This document shows, in pieces, positions 18,496 through 27,116 of a stretch of DNA of 64,000 nt. The position numbers were made by a program, and so were the translations under genes. Location: assembly GCA_016705005.1 (NCBI GenBank), contig JADIZB010000005.1, forward strand, positions 124,001 to 188,000, read 5' to 3'. The stretch comes from Bacteroidales bacterium. GTDB taxonomy: Bacteria; Bacteroidota; Bacteroidia; Bacteroidales; Lentimicrobiaceae. Each line of letters opens with the position of its first letter. Within the stretch, counting starts at the first letter, position 1. The notes under the pieces were generated by a model, which had not been told where the DNA came from, made no database searches, and saw only the letters and a list, made by a program, of their open reading frames with translations.

Positions 18496-19362
18496 CTAAC
18501 CCCGGGCGATCATAACAATGGCAATAAGGGCAGCCACAACGCCAACCCAATTTGCCCGGCTGAGTTTTTCGTCGAAAATGAAATAACCGGCCATGGCTGA
18601 AATACAAACAACACTGATATTAACCAGTGGAATAAACACAGATACTTCCATGACAGACAATCCCATCATTAAGTAATATGCTGATAGCCAGTTAAGAATA
18701 CCCAGAAATAGGCCTGAGGCTATTGATTTCAGGTTTATTTTCTGCTTATTTCTGCAGGCACGGAAGAACAGAACAGGCAATCCAATAAGAAAACTGACCA
18801 CAAAAGCTGTGGAGACATACCTAACCTGATCTGCTTCGTTTTCGCTTCCGGTAAAATAAAACTGGGTAATCTTCATTACCACATCATTCAAACCCATAAA
18901 AATGAAAACTGCGAAAGGCAGCAGAAGCACGAATATCTCTTGTTTCCCGATCCGGTCTTTCCTGGTTGTCAGATAAAATGCAACAATTGCTATGCAGATG
19001 CCTGCTAATTTCAATATCCCTGCTTTATCCTGGAAAAGGAAAATACCAGCAAGAACAGAAATGATTACAGCCATTCTACTGCTAATGGCAGTGATGGCTA
19101 TACCCGCTCTTTTTGTTGATAAAGAAACAAGTACAAATGCTGATATCAATATAAAACCTGTTAAAAGCGACATAGGAAACCAATTGGCTGTAATAATATC
19201 CTGGTATCCAACCTGCCATCCAATGGAGTTATATCCGAAAACAGCACCGGCAAAATAGTTGATTGTAATGGCAGTGATACTGTCGATCCCCAGTTTTTCA
19301 AATACTTTAAAACTGATCAGTATCAGTGAAGAAGCAGTCACAGCCAGCAGGAGATAGATCAT
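18496..19362 (-). CDS. EamA/DMT family transporter
   Basis: A 288-aa inner-membrane protein with about ten hydrophobic segments and two EamA-like halves (ILKLAGICIAIVAFYL ends the first; FIPLVNISVVCISAMAGYFIFDEKL is the second-half signature). The substrate is not apparent. It lies 56 bp downstream of the 336-aa unknown gene on the same strand and may be co-transcribed with it. It is only distantly similar to the permease at 13529. Confidence 0.85.
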   Translation of the reverse strand: MIYLLLAVTASSLILISFKVFEKLGIDSITAITINYFAGAVFGYNSIGWQVGYQDIITANWFPMSLLTGFILISAFVLVSLSTKRAGIAITAISSRMAVIISVLAGIFLFQDKAGILKLAGICIAIVAFYLTTRKDRIGKQEIFVLLLPFAVFIFMGLNDVVMKITQFYFTGSENEADQVRYVSTAFVVSFLIGLPVLFFRACRNKQKINLKSIASGLFLGILNWLSAYYLMMGLSVMEVSVFIPLVNISVVCISAMAGYFIFDEKLSRANWVGVVAALIAIVMIARG

Positions 19363-19418
19363 TCCGGAAACATTTATTTTTGAAACAGATGATGGTTTAT
19401 TGTGATGAGAGGCGTTTT

Positions 19419-20429
19419 TTACGACTTCCTGATTTGCAGATAAATGGGAATTTCAACTCTTTTATCAGGACCACCTGCTTTTAAGAGCCAGGTCTCCAAA
19501 CAATTATTCAGAATTTTACCATCCTGTCCAATGCTGATTAAATCTATTTCACACGAATGTTCCTGCTTCAGTGTCAGCAGAATATCTGGTTTTTCGCTGA
19601 CCAATCTGCCTGTGGAATAGAAATCCCTTAAATACAGAGGGATGGAATCAATCATCAACCTTTGGAACACAGGCCATCTTGTTTCAGAAAGACCTGCAAA
19701 TTCAGTGACTGTAATTGCTAATCCTGCAATTACTATGGAATGATCTTCAACAAGAAAACCGCATTCATCAATCCTTTCCATATTGATGTGAAGAGTTGAA
19801 TTTACAGTGTTGTGAATGGGCTGATCGAGTGTGTCATAAGAAAAAGTTACATCTGTCGACGTCTGCAAAAGATTCAAAACATCACCCAGATTAAGGGGAG
19901 TGATAGAATGATTGCTTTCTGTAAACAGGTCTCCCGCCCCGGTATTACAACAGATATCAGCATTGATAAACCATAATTCAGATTCCTCCCTGTTTGTACG
20001 CGCTGTATAGGCAGCCCGCGCCAGTTCCGAAGCCCTGATTATTTCAAGTCCGGCGTCAATGAACCACCGGGTGATCAACGACAATGAGTGGGGCAGGGGG
20101 TTGAGGTAAAAATATGCCAGGAGTGCAATCTCTTTTGATTTCAATCCGGAAACAGGGTGGTTTTTAAGCTCTAGCCTCAATTGATCAAAGGATTGGTGAA
20201 ACTTGAAAGCATGATTCAGAGCTTCAGTTGTAATTAATATCCTGTTATTCAGGTTTGCATATCCTATATGTTTTAGCGAAGAAATATACAAGGAATAAGG
20301 GTCAACGCTGTTATTAACAAGGATACAGGGTAAGTCATCATGAATGGTAACAGCATTCTTCTGCATATACTCCGGCCAATGATAAGCACTGAGCTGTTGA
20401 ATTCCATTTTCTTTAACTAATGTAATCAT
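19419..20429 (-). CDS. hypothetical protein, 336 aa
   Basis: I do not recognise this protein. It has no signal peptide or membrane segment, so it is probably cytoplasmic. Two regions have predicted-helix character (roughly residues 75-160), followed by a stretch rich in Thr/Asn/Ser with beta character (about 170-270) and a C-terminal beta-rich segment ending KRVEIPIYLQIRKS. There are scattered cysteines (DICCNTG, DECG, HSCE) but no metal motif. It is divergent from prmC, and the downstream neighbour is a DMT permease. The frame is long with codon use like its neighbours, so it is very likely a real gene. Confidence 0.72.
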   Translation of the reverse strand: MITLVKENGIQQLSAYHWPEYMQKNAVTIHDDLPCILVNNSVDPYSLYISSLKHIGYANLNNRILITTEALNHAFKFHQSFDQLRLELKNHPVSGLKSKEIALLAYFYLNPLPHSLSLITRWFIDAGLEIIRASELARAAYTARTNREESELWFINADICCNTGAGDLFTESNHSITPLNLGDVLNLLQTSTDVTFSYDTLDQPIHNTVNSTLHINMERIDECGFLVEDHSIVIAGLAITVTEFAGLSETRWPVFQRLMIDSIPLYLRDFYSTGRLVSEKPDILLTLKQEHSCEIDLISIGQDGKILNNCLETWLLKAGGPDKRVEIPIYLQIRKS

Positions 20430-20473
20430 CTGAAGATATGATTTTCATGTCAGACATTTTATCCTGACAGAAG

Positions 20474-20481
20474 CAAAGGTA
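20474..20481 (-). promoter_or_regulatory. candidate -7 element for the 336-aa unknown gene
   Basis: TACCTTTG on the minus strand, 45 bases ahead of the ATG at 20429. No clear -33 element. Confidence 0.4.
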
Positions 20482-20561
20482 GAAGGAAATATACTAATCT
20501 GGCTGATAAACCGGATATGAAAAAAGCAACAATGACTATCTTCGCAGGGCAAAATGCGAAT

Positions 20562-21416
20562 ATGACTTACAAAGAACTTGAATTCAAGGTTATTAATGCC
20601 ATTTCAGGCCTTTACGGACACAATGAAGCCAGGTCTGTTCAGCGCTTCCTATTCGCCTGCTTTTCCGGTTTTGATTCGGCAAGGTATCTTATCTTAAGGA
20701 ATGAGACGGCAGACAAAGACTTTGAAAATAAAGTTGAACAGGCGATTCCACGCTTGATCCAATACGAACCTGTTCAATACATTACCGGTAAAACCTGGTT
20801 TTGCGGAAACGAACTTTCTGTGCGACCCGGAGTACTTGTTCCTCGTCCTGAAACGGAAAACCTGGTAATAAAGATTGCTGAAAGGAACAAATCCAAAGGG
20901 CAGATCAGTATACTTGATATTGGAACAGGCAGCGGAGCGATCGCCATAAGCTTGTCTCTATTTCTTGCGTCAGCCAGAGTTGAAGCAATTGACATCAGTG
21001 AAGTTGCATTAAGTATAGCAAAGGAAAATGCTTATGCAAACAAGGCTGAAGTTGGTTTCTTTAAGAATGATATTCTTAATCTGTCAACTACTAACGAATT
21101 GCCTCTTTATCACGTAATCGTTAGCAATCCGCCTTACATCAGACAATCAGAGAGAAGAATGATGAGCCGGAACGTAATAGATTATGAACCGGAAATAGCG
21201 TTGTTTGTGGAAGATTCTGATCCCCTGGTATATTACAGGGCTATAGCCGGTTTCGCTTTGAGTCATCTTGAACCCGGGGGAGAATTGTGGTTTGAAATCA
21301 ATGAATCGGAAGGTGAAAATATTATGAGTCTCTTGAACAATATGGGATTCAGGAACATAGAGATAATTCAGGATCTGAATTCAAAACCCAGGTATGCATT
21401 TGCGGAATTGTATTGA
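20562..21416 (+). CDS. prmC: peptide chain release factor N5-glutamine methyltransferase
   Basis: A 284-aa methyltransferase that modifies the GGQ glutamine of release factors. It has an N-terminal helical domain, then the SAM-binding motif ILDIGTGSGAIAISL and the catalytic NPPY in VSNPPYIRQSE, which contacts the glutamine side chain. PRPETE, typical of the family, precedes the SAM site. The ATG at 20562 (MTYKELEF) is chosen because TATCTTCG at 20536-20543 resembles a -7 box and homologues start near here; an in-frame ATG at 20517 would add 15 residues. Confidence 0.92.
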   Translation: MTYKELEFKVINAISGLYGHNEARSVQRFLFACFSGFDSARYLILRNETADKDFENKVEQAIPRLIQYEPVQYITGKTWFCGNELSVRPGVLVPRPETENLVIKIAERNKSKGQISILDIGTGSGAIAISLSLFLASARVEAIDISEVALSIAKENAYANKAEVGFFKNDILNLSTTNELPLYHVIVSNPPYIRQSERRMMSRNVIDYEPEIALFVEDSDPLVYYRAIAGFALSHLEPGGELWFEINESEGENIMSLLNNMGFRNIEIIQDLNSKPRYAFAELY

Positions 21417-21608
21417 TGTTCTTAAAAAGGTTGAAAACTGAGTAAAAAAATCACAGGCAGCGGGTTACATTTTCCAAAAAACGGCATTAATAATCTGGCA
21501 GAGGTGTATTTTTTTTTCCGATTTGATTTATAGCGATATTTGCAGGCTTCAGAATTTAAACCTTTTACTGTAACGAATGTTTAAAAAGGGTGAACTAACA
21601 ATATTTCT

Positions 21609-23306
21609 ATGATAAAAGTACTATTTACCTTACTACTTTCCCTGATTTTCGTAACACTGGCAACTGCCCAGCAGGATTCCTATATATACAGTGTAAAATT
21701 TAACGATAAAGGAAACTCAGCATTTTCGATTTCGAGACCTTTGGAATTTCTTTCGACCAAATCAGTTGAGCGCCGGTTGCTTCAGCAGATTCCACTTACA
21801 GAATCAGACCTGCCGGTGAACCCCGATTATCTGAAATCAATCAGGTCATCCGGTGGGGAAATCCTCTACAAATCCAAATGGTTAAACCTGATTATTATTA
21901 AAGTTACGAATAAGGCAAGTATAGAAAAAATATCGAAGAACCCTTTTGTAAAGGAGATCAAACCTGCCGACCATCTGTATACTCATCATGCCAGTAACAG
22001 GAAAAATCCCTACTTTGATACTGAGAGTGTTAAAAAAATTACAGTTAAACAAGGTGCTGACGATTTTAAAAGCGGAAGAGCATTTGATTATGGTCAGTCG
22101 TTTAATCAGTCCCAGATGATTGCAGTTGATCAGTTACACAATATGGGATTTACCGGAAGAGGAATGACCATTGCAGTGCTTGATGCAGGTTTTAACAGTG
22201 TCAATACTTTAGCCGCTTTTGACAGCCTTCGGACCAATGCTCAGATACTTGGTACAAAAGATTTTGTGACTCCCGGCAATGATGTTTACAATACTTCCAT
22301 CAGTACACACGGAATGATGGTACTTTCAATTATGGGAGGAAATCTGCCAGGGCAACTTATAGGGACTGCACCCAAGGCATCATACTGGCTTCTCAGATCA
22401 GAAGATGGCCGACCTGACTTTGAATACGTTATAGAAGAGTATTATTGGGTAAATGCAGCTGAATATGCTGATTCAGTTGGTGCTGATATTATAAACTCTT
22501 CACTTGGTTACACAACTTTCCTGAATCCTGCAGAAGACCATACCTATGAAGATATGGACGGTAATACCACAGTAGTTACGATTGGAGCTGATATGGCCGC
22601 TTCAAAGGGAATATTGGTTGTGAACAGTGCAGGAAATTCAGGTAATAATGAATGGCAATATATAGGCGCACCAGCTGATGGTGACAGTGTATTTACAATA
22701 GGTGCGGTTGATCCGGCAGGTGTTTATGCTGGATTCAGTTCAAGGGGACCCACTTCTGATGGACGGATTAAGCCGGATGTAACAGCCCAGGGTGTCAGTA
22801 CCATTGTAGCAACTATTCCATCAGGAGTTGCCGGTGGAAGCGGTACTTCATTTTCTTCACCGGTCATTGCAGGTGCCAGTGCCTGTTTGTGGCAGGCCAA
22901 CCCTACATTCACCAATATGGAGCTTCTCAATGCGATCAGAATGAGCAGCAGTCAGTCAGCAACCCCCGATAATTTCAAAGGCTGGGGTATCCCCAATTTT
23001 TTACTGGCCAATAACCTGCTTACCTCATCACTTCTGGTATTAACAGAACCTTTTTCCGGTCTCAATGCCTATCCGGTTCCTTTTGTTGGTAAGATTAATA
23101 TTGAAGTTGAATCATCGTCATGGCGGATTGTTGATCTGAAGATTTATAATTCGGTAGGATCAAGTGTTGCCGAAATGGAAGGTGTAGAGTTGAGTAAAGG
23201 CAAAAATCTGATTGTATTCAATAAACTCGAAAGAATACCCAAAGGTATTTATATGCTCCAACTCTCGGATGGGTATTATGTAACAACCGCAAAAATCATC
23301 AAATAA
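21609..23306 (+). CDS. secreted S8 subtilisin-like serine protease with T9SS sorting domain
   Basis: A 565-aa protein with a signal peptide (MIKVLFTLLLSLIFVTLATA). A short prodomain precedes the catalytic domain. The triad is visible as Asp in IAVLDAGFN (near 196), His in STHGMMVLSIMG (near 238) and Ser in GGSGTSFSSPVIAG (near 418). The last 80 residues (from LNAYPVPF to GYYVTTAKIIK) form a type A T9SS C-terminal domain, so the enzyme is exported through the type IX system and probably held at the cell surface. It is monocistronic with a terminator just downstream. Confidence 0.93.
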   Translation: MIKVLFTLLLSLIFVTLATAQQDSYIYSVKFNDKGNSAFSISRPLEFLSTKSVERRLLQQIPLTESDLPVNPDYLKSIRSSGGEILYKSKWLNLIIIKVTNKASIEKISKNPFVKEIKPADHLYTHHASNRKNPYFDTESVKKITVKQGADDFKSGRAFDYGQSFNQSQMIAVDQLHNMGFTGRGMTIAVLDAGFNSVNTLAAFDSLRTNAQILGTKDFVTPGNDVYNTSISTHGMMVLSIMGGNLPGQLIGTAPKASYWLLRSEDGRPDFEYVIEEYYWVNAAEYADSVGADIINSSLGYTTFLNPAEDHTYEDMDGNTTVVTIGADMAASKGILVVNSAGNSGNNEWQYIGAPADGDSVFTIGAVDPAGVYAGFSSRGPTSDGRIKPDVTAQGVSTIVATIPSGVAGGSGTSFSSPVIAGASACLWQANPTFTNMELLNAIRMSSSQSATPDNFKGWGIPNFLLANNLLTSSLLVLTEPFSGLNAYPVPFVGKINIEVESSSWRIVDLKIYNSVGSSVAEMEGVELSKGKNLIVFNKLERIPKGIYMLQLSDGYYVTTAKIIK

Positions 23307-23339
23307 TTTCGCTTTCTGATTTTCTGAGGAAAAAATTTC

Positions 23340-23363
23340 AATCCGGCCAATGCCGGATTTTTT
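23340..23363 (+). terminator. rho-independent terminator of the S8 protease gene
   Basis: An 8-bp perfect stem (AATCCGGC/GCCGGATT) with a CAAT loop runs into six T's, 34 bp after the stop codon. Confidence 0.85.
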
Positions 23364-24310
23364 ATTGAATTTCAATTCCTTATACCGGTTTCAGCAGTTC
23401 CATATCGCGGAATCAATTGAATAAAGATAATGTCACTTCAGGGGAGTATGGATAGGGTACATATAACTGACTTATTAACTCAGAAAAATTTCAAACATCA
23501 AAACAGCCGTAAAAATTTATAGTGCTATATTTCCGGAAGTGAAATAAAGAGAATCTGCTGTATAATTTAAAATTCATTTGAAGTCAGATTACTCGTTTGT
23601 GCCGGAATTAGAATCCGGTACGATTGTAACCACTCTGAAATTACAGAAATATCAGGTAATTTCACCTTTGTAAACAGTATTTATAAGGTGTTGATATTAT
23701 GATGGATATGACAATTGTATACAAATGTATATTTTTAATGGTTACACAAGTAAAATGCATTAGGTATACAGATGTAATAATATTTCTTTCTGAATTGAAA
23801 AAGCGCATTTTAATAATATGTATAAAACACTTTAAAACAAGTATATAGATTAATCAAATTAACTTATTAGTTTATGTAATGTCTGTATAGTGATGTATTC
23901 AATGATTATTACGCAATCAGAAACTGATAATATCTGATAAAAATGGTTAAATAGGTAACTATAGATTTGTAACCATGCTATTATCGCACTATTTTGCAGA
24001 TGACAGATGTATATTTGAAAATATGTGCTTAATATTTAATATTTCTATTCTATAATACATAAAACCAGTAATATACATAGATCTATTAAAGTGAAAATTT
24101 ATATTAAATCTATGGATTACAGTAAATCAAATTCAATAATTCAATATTTATAACTAACAGTTAAACAATGAATATAATGAGATTAATTAAAGTATAAATA
24201 TAATTTAATGTTATTTTTGCTTATGATACAATCATAACATTTAATATTATTCTATATTTGAAGTTTGAATTTAGTGTTGTAAATTTGACAATTGAAAACC
24301 TGACATCAAT
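23364..24310. other. AT-rich gene-free region ahead of the XRE regulator
   Basis: About 950 bp with no convincing reading frame on either strand. It is visibly richer in A/T than the flanking genes. It contains repeated TATAC/GTATA and ATGTATATTT words, two of the latter nearly identical (near 23724 and 24007). Near its right end are two TAnnTTTG boxes (24212-24219 and 24253-24260) that could drive the regulator gene. No terminator-like hairpin was seen beyond 23363. Confidence 0.6.
24253..24260 (+). promoter_or_regulatory. candidate -7 element for the XRE regulator
   Basis: TATATTTG lies 50 bases ahead of the ATG; a second match, TATTTTTG at 24212-24219, could be an alternative promoter. 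Neither has an obvious -33 TTG. Confidence 0.4.
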
Positions 24311-24958
24311 ATGAATAATCGAATTGCACTTGTATTAAAGACAAAGAACATCAGCCCGTCTCAGCTTGCCGATGATCTGGGCGTGCAACGCTCCGGAATT
24401 TCGCATATAGTAAATGGTAGAAATAAGCCCAGCCTTGAGTTCATTCAAAAGTTAATCAAGCTTTATCCTGATATCAGCATGCAATGGATACTTTTTGGCG
24501 AAGGCCCAATGATGAATCCGTATCCTGTGCAGGTAGATTTGCCCTATAGTGGAAAAATGACTGATTTGTTCACTGAGGAAAAACCTAAACCCCGGATGAT
24601 GGAATTATTCAGTACAATGGATGACCAGGTTAAGGATGACGGCATGCCTGAGGAGGAAAGATTATCTGAGAACAATGCTGCAGAGCCTGTCATTGCTGAA
24701 GAAATTGAAAAATCAGAACTCCTGGAAACTGAACGCAGAAAAATTCCGGTTACAGATAATCTGCCAATTTCAAAAAATGAACCTGTGGTTATTCAGGAGC
24801 ATGTTGAAAAAACCGAAACAAGGATACCGGTGTTTACCGATGTTGAGATGGAAAATAAAAAACCGGTACAGCCTGTCAGGGCTGACCGGAAAATTTCGAA
24901 GATATTGATCTTTTACAACGACCGGACTTTTGTTGAGTATACTCCGGGTGAAGAATAA
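24311..24958 (+). CDS. XRE-family helix-turn-helix regulator
   Basis: A 215-aa protein. The N-terminal Cro/CI-type helix-turn-helix spans about residues 5-60 (ISPSQLADDLGVQRSGISHIVNG is the HTH core), followed by SMQWILFGEGPMM, seen in many Bacteroidota XRE proteins. The remaining 150 residues are low-complexity, acidic and Pro/Glu-rich, ending in a short conserved-looking beta stretch (KISKILIFYNDRTFVEYTP). No peptidase or ligand domain is visible. The long AT-rich gap upstream may hold its operators. Its stop is 2 bp from the convergent ndk stop. Confidence 0.83.
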   Translation: MNNRIALVLKTKNISPSQLADDLGVQRSGISHIVNGRNKPSLEFIQKLIKLYPDISMQWILFGEGPMMNPYPVQVDLPYSGKMTDLFTEEKPKPRMMELFSTMDDQVKDDGMPEEERLSENNAAEPVIAEEIEKSELLETERRKIPVTDNLPISKNEPVVIQEHVEKTETRIPVFTDVEMENKKPVQPVRADRKISKILIFYNDRTFVEYTPGEE

Positions 24959-24960
24959 TT

Positions 24961-25380
24961 TCAGCAGCGCTCCAATACAGTAAAAAAGAACGATGCTTCG
25001 ATGTTTGCATTCTCATCACTGTCAGAACCGTGAACAGCATTCATCTGAATAGATTGTCCGAATGCTTTTCTGATTGTTCCTTCATCTGCATTGGCAGGAT
25101 TGGTTGCACCGATCAGTTTGCGGTATTCATCAACTGCATTTTCTTTTTCCAGAATTGCTGCCAGGATAATACCGGATGACATAAATCCAACAAGGTCGCT
25201 GTAAAATGGTCGTTCCTTATGCACTTCATAAAACTTACCAGCCTGTTCCTGTGAGAGTTTCAGTATTCTTAAAGCTGAGATACGGAACCCTTTGTTGAGA
25301 ATCATATCCAGAATTTTACCAGTATGGCCATTTTGAAAAGCCTCTGGTTTGATCATGGTAAACGTGATATTACCTGCCAT
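24961..25380 (-). CDS. ndk: nucleoside-diphosphate kinase
   Basis: A 139-aa enzyme that balances NTP pools by gamma-phosphate transfer. The phospho-accepting histidine is in NAVHGSDSDENA near residue 115, with the N-terminal TFTMIKPEA and FYEVHKERPFY also characteristic. The length matches the short bacterial form. It is divergent from the DHH phosphoesterase gene, as in other Bacteroidota. Confidence 0.96.
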   Translation of the reverse strand: MAGNITFTMIKPEAFQNGHTGKILDMILNKGFRISALRILKLSQEQAGKFYEVHKERPFYSDLVGFMSSGIILAAILEKENAVDEYRKLIGATNPANADEGTIRKAFGQSIQMNAVHGSDSDENANIEASFFFTVLERC

Positions 25381-25450
25381 AGTTTAAAGATTGAATTTTG
25401 TTTAGTAAATGTACGATATTAAAAGAATCTGCGCTATTAACAATAATTCC

Positions 25451-25458
25451 TAATTTTG
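25451..25458 (+). promoter_or_regulatory. candidate -7 element for the DHH/FKBP operon
   Basis: TAATTTTG matches TAnnTTTG and lies 37 bases ahead of the chosen start. It overlaps an upstream in-frame TTG at 25456, which therefore cannot be the translation start if this promoter is used. Confidence 0.5.
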
Positions 25459-25494
25459 TGTTCGCTTATTATCAAAAATTTTAATATTTCTGTT

Positions 25495-26547
25495 TTGCAC
25501 AAGTTCAATCCTGATACCTTATCAAAGGTTTTACAGCTCCTTGAAACTCCCTCGGAGATCGTAGTTACCTCTCATTACAACCCTGATGGTGATGCGTTGG
25601 GGTCTTCTCTTGCGCTGAGCAGTTATCTTCGGAGAAAAGGTCATAGTGTCAGAACTATTATTCCAAATGATTTTCCTGAATTCCTGAACTGGATGCCTGG
25701 CAGGGAAGATACCGTCATTTACTTTCACAAATCCAAAACTGCCAATGAATTACTTGCCAATGCCGGAATAATCTTCTGTCTTGACTTTAATTCAATTCCC
25801 AGGGTTAATTTATTTGCTGATAAGTTGTTTGAAGCCAAAGGCAAGAAAATTCTGATTGATCACCACCTTCAACCTGAAGATCATTTTGATCTTACTTTAT
25901 CTGTCATCAATACCTCTTCTACCTCCGAACTGGTATTTGACTTCATTGATGCATCAGGCGATGCTGATATCATGGATAAGGCCATGGCTGAATGTTTGTA
26001 TGTTGGCATCATGACTGATACCGGATCATTCAGTTTTGCCTGTAATCATCCTCACACTTATGAAGTAGTATCCCGACTTGTGAGGATTGGTGTTGATACT
26101 GAACAGGTTCACCGGTTGGTATACGACACTTATTCAGAAAGCCGGATGCGTTTGCTTGGCTTCTGCTTAAGTGAAAGGATGGTTGTTTTGTCAGAATTAG
26201 GTACAGCTTACATTTGGCTGACAAAAGAAGATCTTTCCAGGTTTGATTTCAAACCCGGGGATACTGAAGGCGTGGTTAATTATGCGCTGTCGATCAAAAA
26301 CATCAGTTTTGCCGCCTTGTTTACCGAAAAGAGTGACAGGATCAGAATCTCTTTCCGTTCGAAAGGTGATTATTCTGTTAACAATTTTGCCAGGGAACAT
26401 TACCAGGGGGGAGGCCACCGGAATGCTGCCGGGGGTGATTCATTCGAATCAATGGAATTGACTCTTATGAACTTTCAGGCACTACTGCCGCGTTATAAAG
26501 ATAACCTGATAAAAGCGGCCAGAGAAAGTGCTGTTTTAAAATCCTGA
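25495..26547 (+). CDS. DHH-family phosphoesterase (NrnA-like nanoRNase/pAp phosphatase)
   Basis: A DHH/DHHA1 enzyme of about 350 aa. Visible motifs are HYNPDGDALGSSLAL, DFNSIPR, DHHLQPEDHFD, the DTGSFSF motif near residue 175, and the C-terminal GGGHRNAAGG of DHHA1. NrnA-type enzymes degrade 2-5 nt RNAs and dephosphorylate pAp. No ATG is available near the N-terminus. The TTG at 25495 is preferred because the TTG at 25456 lies inside a -7 promoter box. It is first in an apparent operon with two FKBP lipoproteins (10 bp to the next gene). Confidence 0.88.
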   Translation: MHKFNPDTLSKVLQLLETPSEIVVTSHYNPDGDALGSSLALSSYLRRKGHSVRTIIPNDFPEFLNWMPGREDTVIYFHKSKTANELLANAGIIFCLDFNSIPRVNLFADKLFEAKGKKILIDHHLQPEDHFDLTLSVINTSSTSELVFDFIDASGDADIMDKAMAECLYVGIMTDTGSFSFACNHPHTYEVVSRLVRIGVDTEQVHRLVYDTYSESRMRLLGFCLSERMVVLSELGTAYIWLTKEDLSRFDFKPGDTEGVVNYALSIKNISFAALFTEKSDRIRISFRSKGDYSVNNFAREHYQGGGHRNAAGGDSFESMELTLMNFQALLPRYKDNLIKAARESAVLKS

Positions 26548-26557
26548 TTTTTTCAAA

Positions 26558-27082
26558 ATGAATTACACACGGATAGCTGGATTGCTACTTTCTTTTTTAA
26601 TTCTTTTTTCATGTAACGGAGTTGAGGAGCGACAGCTGCAGCTTCCTGACGAAGAGCTTCAGGAACCACTGATTTATGCAAATAAGCAGGCAGTGAAATT
26701 TGAGAATGAGCAGATAGAGCAATTCATCCGACGATACAACTGGAAGTTGAATGAGACCGGGTCCGGGCTTAGGTATTCAATATATTTCAAAGGCAATGGT
26801 CAAACGGCGAAACCTGGAAATCTCGCAGTATTAAAGTACAATGTCAGGCTTCTCAATGGGAAAGAGATTTATTCTTCTGAAAAAAACGGACTTAAGGAGT
26901 TTATTATCGGACGGGGAGGGGTTGAGAGCGGGCTGGAAGAGGGAATTTTATTACTAAGGGTGGGAGACAGAGCGAAATTTGTCATACCTTCGCACCTCGG
27001 CTTCGGATTGCTTGGTGACCAGGATAAAGTACCACCGAAATCAACACTTATCTATGATCTTGAGCTGGTTGCATTAAAGTAA
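26558..27082 (+). CDS. FKBP-type prolyl isomerase lipoprotein (GldI-like)
   Basis: A 174-aa protein with a lipoprotein signal (LLLSFLILFSC, lipid-attached Cys near residue 20) and one FKBP domain (about 80-172) retaining GKEIYSSEKNG, FIIGRGGVESGLEEGILLL and the VPSHLGFG loop. In Flavobacteriia a gene of this type, gldI, sits between a DHH phosphoesterase and another FKBP and is needed for gliding/T9SS function; the same order here supports a GldI-like periplasmic folding role. I do not claim that the organism glides. Confidence 0.83.
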   Translation: MNYTRIAGLLLSFLILFSCNGVEERQLQLPDEELQEPLIYANKQAVKFENEQIEQFIRRYNWKLNETGSGLRYSIYFKGNGQTAKPGNLAVLKYNVRLLNGKEIYSSEKNGLKEFIIGRGGVESGLEEGILLLRVGDRAKFVIPSHLGFGLLGDQDKVPPKSTLIYDLELVALK

Positions 27083-27116
27083 AAAACTGTTCCATTATTT
27101 AACCAATTTTATCAGA

